Positions 5,042-6,076 of a DNA stretch of 6,076 nt are shown in pieces. How positions within the stretch are numbered: position 1 is the first letter of the stretch; every line of letters starts with the position of its first letter. The notes under the pieces were generated by a model. The model did not search any database. It had not been told where the DNA came from and saw only the letters and a program-made list of their open reading frames with translations. Source of the DNA: RGIG1934 sp964492545 (GTDB lineage: Bacteria > Bacillota > Clostridia > Lachnospirales > Lachnospiraceae); contig CAZBKO010000117.1 in assembly GCA_964492545.1 (NCBI GenBank), forward strand, positions 1 to 6,076, read 5' to 3'. The position numbers were made by a program, and so were the translations under genes.

Positions 5042-5920
5042 TTACTCAATATTCTGAACCTGTTCTCTTATCTCTTCTATTGTGTTCTTGAGTTCAATAC
5101 CTTTTCCTGTAATCTCTATATCACTGGTCTTAGAAAGAATTGTATTAGCTTCTCTATTCATCTCCTGTGCTATAAAATCCAACTTTCGTCCAACTCTATC
5201 ACCAATATTAAGATTATTATTCATCGCTGAAATATGGCTATTTAGTCGAACAACTTCTTCATCTACACATACTTTATCAGCATATAAAGTAACTTCCGCT
5301 GCAATTCTGCTATCATCTATAGATGAATTTTCAAGCATTTCTCTAACCTTCTCTTCAAGCTTTTTCTTATATTCAGTAATTATCTGTGGTGAACGAACTC
5401 CAATAAATTCAACAATTTCATTCATTGTACCAGTCTTCATAAGAAGATTATTCTTAAGCTGTTCTCCCTCATGTTCACGAACCTTAATAAGTTCATCTAA
5501 CGCACCATTAATTGCATCTGAAACAAATGCATCCAGTTCTTCTCCATCTACAGCCTGTTCTTCCATAACAATAACTTCCGGACATCTGGCAATATATGTA
5601 GCAGTTGCATCGTTCTTAACATCGAATTCATTAGATATTCGTGTAATCATTTCATAATACTCTTTAGCCAGTGGCTCGTTGTATTGAAGACACATGCTGC
5701 CTTCGCTTAAATCTTCATAATTAATAAATACGTCTACCTTGCCGCGCTCTAATTTGCTCTTGATTACATTACGAATATTAGCTTCAAAGCTATATAATTT
5801 CTTAGGCATTCTTATATTCATATCAAGGTATCTGTGATTAACTGATTTAATTTCAACTGTAATCTTACGATTATTCTTTGAAATCTCGTATCTGCCAAAA
5901 CCTGTCATGCTTCTAATCAT
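5042..5920 (-). CDS. yicC: YicC/YloC family endoribonuclease
   Basis: YicC proteins (YloC in B. subtilis) are reported endoribonucleases that act in RNA turnover. The 292-residue product begins MIRSMTGFGRYEI, the typical start of the family. The YicC N-terminal domain (about 1-155) includes EIKSVNHRYLD (23-33). The C-terminal DUF1732 domain (about 205-292) includes AAEVTLYADK (207-216), DEEVVRLNSH (220-229), LDFIAQEMNREANTILSK (247-264) and the family's closing IREQVQNIE. Length matches the usual 290-293. The start at 5920 has AAAGGTGG with seven-base spacing. In-frame upstream starts (TTG at 5959, ATG at 5953) fall in a leader hairpin without a ribosome binding site. It is the first gene of the operon, 50 or so bases from a strong promoter. 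The biochemical role is taken from characterised homologues. Confidence 0.94.
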   Translation of the reverse strand: MIRSMTGFGRYEISKNNRKITVEIKSVNHRYLDMNIRMPKKLYSFEANIRNVIKSKLERGKVDVFINYEDLSEGSMCLQYNEPLAKEYYEMITRISNEFDVKNDATATYIARCPEVIVMEEQAVDGEELDAFVSDAINGALDELIKVREHEGEQLKNNLLMKTGTMNEIVEFIGVRSPQIITEYKKKLEEKVREMLENSSIDDSRIAAEVTLYADKVCVDEEVVRLNSHISAMNNNLNIGDRVGRKLDFIAQEMNREANTILSKTSDIEITGKGIELKNTIEEIREQVQNIE

Positions 5921-5940
5921 AAGATTTCCACCTTTCATAA
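5921..5940 (-). promoter_or_regulatory. Ribosome binding site that fixes the yicC start
   Basis: The minus strand reads AAAGGTGGAAATCTT before the ATG at 5920. A strong site at seven-base spacing, together with the family-typical MIRSMTGFGR beginning, excludes the in-frame starts further upstream. Confidence 0.75.
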
Positions 5941-5948
5941 TAATATTA

Positions 5949-5964
5949 TCCATTATCAAATGGA
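5949..5964 (-). other. Leader hairpin near the 5' end of the operon mRNA
   Basis: The minus strand reads TCCATT-TGAT-AATGGA, a perfect six-pair stem with a four-base loop, extendable by a G-U and a U-A pair. It begins about five bases after the predicted transcription start near 5969 and lies upstream of the yicC ribosome binding site. There is no U-run, so it is not a terminator or an obvious attenuator. A 5'-terminal stem like this could protect the transcript from 5'-end-dependent decay; this is inference. Confidence 0.45.
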
Positions 5965-5975
5965 CATTATTTTTT

Positions 5976-6004
5976 ATTATAATCTATTTGCCGCCCTCCG
6001 TCAA
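5976..6004 (-). promoter_or_regulatory. Operon promoter upstream of yicC, sigma-A type
   Basis: On the minus strand TTGACG (5999-6004, five of six matches) is followed by exactly 17 bases and a perfect -10 box TATAAT (5976-5981). The spacer is unusually G-rich (GAGGGCGGC) for this AT-rich DNA. The predicted start near 5969 leaves a leader of about 49 bases before yicC. No repressor site is recognised. It is the only strong promoter I see for the yicC-to-cinA unit. Confidence 0.82.
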
Positions 6005-6076
6005 GAATGATATAACAATTCCAGCTCTGAAAGGTAAACCACTTTATATTATCCCGATTTCTCACAAAACAGCAAT
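6005..6076. other. Non-coding edge of the window, no gene recognised
   Basis: The last 72 bases upstream of the operon promoter show no recognisable terminator, RNA gene or divergent start. On the minus strand one frame is open from 6074 to a TAA at 5967-5969 (35 codons), so the tail of an upstream gene overlapping the promoter cannot be ruled out, but the residues match no family I know. Confidence 0.4.

Noticed and set aside
5082..5657. Plus-strand frame of 191 codons, Ser/Ile/Leu rich
   Set aside because: Antisense to intact yicC; the Ser/Leu/Ile-rich make-up is what the complement of Glu/Asn/Lys-rich coding gives.
1..6076. Novel defence, mobile or CRISPR-like system
   Set aside because: Every reading frame with gene-like properties belongs to a well-known housekeeping family; no direct-repeat array, transposase, integrase, attachment site or tRNA is visible.

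Overview
The window is a compact stretch of chromosomal housekeeping genes, all read from the minus strand. AT-rich coding, strong Shine-Dalgarno sites, a RemA (DUF370) gene, a short omega subunit with an acidic tail and a Bacillus-type LexA box all point to a low-GC Gram-positive of the class Clostridia. The protein styles look most like Lachnospiraceae; I cannot name a genus from the sequence alone.

In transcription order (right to left) the layout is: an operon promoter (TTGACG-17-TATAAT) and a short leader with a hairpin; yicC (endoribonuclease family); remA (DNA-binding regulator); gmk (guanylate kinase); rpoZ (RNA polymerase omega); rimO (ribosomal protein S12 methylthiotransferase); pgsA (phosphatidylglycerophosphate synthase); cinA (CinA / nicotinamide-nucleotide amidase family); an inverted repeat; and recA, which has its own promoter and LexA box and runs off the left edge after 168 codons. 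From yicC to cinA the gaps are 15, 26 (or 2), 37, 15 and 23 bases, then a one-base stop/start overlap, so these seven genes probably form one transcription unit. Five of the long frames extend upstream of the likely start (yicC, gmk, rpoZ, pgsA) or are antisense; starts here were set by ribosome binding sites and family length.

Functionally the operon mixes RNA turnover (YicC), guanine nucleotide supply (Gmk), transcription (omega, RemA), ribosome modification (RimO), membrane lipid synthesis (PgsA) and nucleotide repair or salvage (CinA), followed by recombinational repair (RecA). From memory of Bacillus subtilis gene order, it joins two blocks that are separate there: yloC-remA-gmk-rpoZ and pgsA-cinA-recA, with rimO at the junction.

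No mobile element, CRISPR array, tRNA, rRNA or unknown protein family was found. The most interesting part is the 183-base cinA-recA spacer. It holds two promoter-like elements with identical -35 (TTGACA), spacer (17) and -10 (TATTAT). The proximal one carries a perfect-symmetry LexA box. The distal one is embedded in an 11-bp inverted repeat whose arms repeat the same GAACCTAT word as the LexA box, and which could also act as a weak terminator for the upstream operon. Small, perfect hairpins in the operon leader and between gmk and rpoZ are also worth a look.
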